Source: Deltaproteobacteria bacterium
Lineage (GTDB): Bacteria > Desulfobacterota > Desulfomonilia > UBA1062
Direction: 5' to 3'
Assembly: GCA_015486075.1 (NCBI GenBank)
Contig: WFSG01000014.1
Span: 1 to 43,129, forward strand
DNA: 43,129 nucleotides
Position 1 is the stretch's first letter; every line of letters starts with the position of its first letter. The position numbers and the translations under genes were made by a program. The notes under the pieces were generated by a model. That model did not search any database, was not told the DNA's origin, and saw only the letters and a list, made by a program, of their open reading frames with translations. Positions 42,543-43,129 of the stretch are shown piece by piece.

Positions 42543-42977
42543 GTGAACGCTGCTTCGTTTGCCAGGTCCTACTCAGACGAAGTCGGCAAGTTCTACAAGG
42601 GATCTCTGTCAAGGAGAGACATAGAGAACTTTAAGCATAGTCTATCCGGGCAAATAAGCTTGGGTCTTATGGCCTACGGATCGGGAGGTGGCGCAAAAGC
42701 TCAAAAAGAACATGGTTTCGATAAGCTCCTTGAAGGGACATCTTCCAAGGACACAGTAAACTCTATGGTGTACAGTATCGCAACCAACAGCAACCTCACG
42801 GACAGGCAGAAGGAGTCTGCGCTCAGAACGTTGAGCAATACGCTCATTGAGAACAACGACGTCAGCCAGCCAAAAGACCTGCCTGATGCGGCCCGTGTGC
42901 AGCACAAAGGCAGAAATCCTGATGGTGAGATCGTGACACCGGAAACTGCTGACAGGCAGGACAAGGAAGGCAACTAG
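42543..42977 (+). CDS. Unassigned hydrophilic protein, probable 3' part of a gene
   Basis: No family is recognised. The frame is open from within the M28 gene to 42977, and the protein-like sequence starts near 42543 (GTG, no ribosome site) with NAASFARSYSDEVGKFYKG, a helical polar stretch, the glycine patch YGSGGGAKAQ, then NSNLTDRQKESALRTL and a charged proline-bearing tail. It resembles the C-terminal hydrophilic tail of a large protein, for example of conjugative TraG type, but this is only an impression. Another start, ATG 42669, would leave a 102-residue product. The lack of any spacer to the divergent M28 gene suggests a junction. Confidence 0.45.
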   Translation: MNAASFARSYSDEVGKFYKGSLSRRDIENFKHSLSGQISLGLMAYGSGGGAKAQKEHGFDKLLEGTSSKDTVNSMVYSIATNSNLTDRQKESALRTLSNTLIENNDVSQPKDLPDAARVQHKGRNPDGEIVTPETADRQDKEGN

Positions 42978-43001
42978 AGAGATAGCTCAGGATACTGGAA
43001 G

Positions 43002-43017
43002 CCCGTTGTTTTACGGG
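43002..43017. terminator. Small hairpin between convergent terminal genes
   Basis: CCCG-TTGTTTTA-CGGG, four GC pairs with an eight-base loop, lying between the plus-strand stop (42977) and the minus-strand stop (43011). On both strands a T-rich patch is close. It may end the two convergent transcripts. Confidence 0.3.
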
Positions 43018-43129
43018 AGTTGTTCTTCCTCTTCATAGAGATCTGTAGCCTTATTACCTGGTAAACCTACGCCAATATCGCCTAGAATTATATCATGGTC
43101 ATTATCATCCTCATAAAGCAAATCAGAAC
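43011..43129 (-). CDS. Acidic C-terminal tail of a gene running off the window
   Basis: A minus-strand frame enters from the window end and stops at TAA 43011-43013. It encodes 38 residues rich in Asp and Glu (EDDNDHDIILGDIG, LYEEEEQLP). Such tails occur in many proteins, including coupling and partition proteins, but nothing here identifies it. Included because the frame is open to the edge and reads as a natural C-terminus. Confidence 0.4.
   Translation of the reverse strand, partial: SDLLYEDDNDHDIILGDIGVGLPGNKATDLYEEEEQLP

Overview
The window is about 43 kb of dense bacterial chromosome, roughly forty protein genes with short intergenic gaps, no rRNA, tRNA, CRISPR array or insertion sequence that I could recognise. 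Coding sequences favour AGG/AGA for arginine and ATA for isoleucine. The content (four-subunit pyruvate-type ferredoxin oxidoreductase, anaerobic GlpABC, TatA, SecG, folate-dependent TrmFO, a TIGR04211-like SH3 protein, a glucosyl/mannosyl-glycerate pathway) suggests an anaerobic, possibly thermophilic bacterium of the Desulfobacterota/Nitrospirota kind. That placement is inference; nothing in the window fixes the phylum.

Layout. 285-5054: dprA-topA-trmFO, an overlapping operon behind a near-consensus sigma-70 promoter. 5189-6778: ychF and a GAF-domain gene on the minus strand. 6938-9640: glpD divergent from an atypical short-chain dehydrogenase. 9744-12926: an unknown membrane-type protein divergent from pgk-tpiA-secG. 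13075-14406: UDP-glucose dehydrogenase, then a 535-bp gap holding a degenerate heptamer repeat array. 14942-16668: phenylacetate-CoA ligase plus an ACT-domain protein. 16669-19070: tatA, then a phosphatase/glycosyltransferase pair for a glycerate-type compatible solute, with a likely terminator.

19223-28499 is a long co-directional run: glpA-glpB-glpC (overlapping starts and stops), transketolase, a small exported protein, a saccharopine-dehydrogenase-like protein and an FGGY sugar kinase. Together they look like a polyol or sugar-phosphate node feeding triose phosphates to pgk/tpiA and electrons to the quinone pool. 28533-31742: phosphomanno/glucomutase divergent from an SH3/coiled-coil envelope protein and threonine dehydratase. 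31770-35285 (minus): Lrp-type regulator followed by the gamma, delta, alpha and beta subunits of a pyruvate-type oxidoreductase.

35397-37946: diguanylate cyclase, an unusual PilZ-type c-di-GMP receptor and a metallo-beta-lactamase-fold hydrolase that is broken by a one-base frameshift and lacks a standard start codon. 38138-42541: acyl-CoA synthetase, membrane zinc peptidase, RsmE and an M28 peptidase whose N-terminus stops abruptly at about 42541. Beyond that point the DNA carries an apparently 5'-truncated plus-strand gene and the acidic C-terminal tail of a minus-strand gene, so 42541 looks like a rearrangement or integration boundary, or an assembly join.

The items most worth checking are the frameshifted hydrolase, the boundary near 42541, the 7-bp periodic array, the perfect 81-bp repeat inside topA, and the dehydrogenase lacking the YxxxK catalytic pair. 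I did not find a convincing wholly new multi-gene system.
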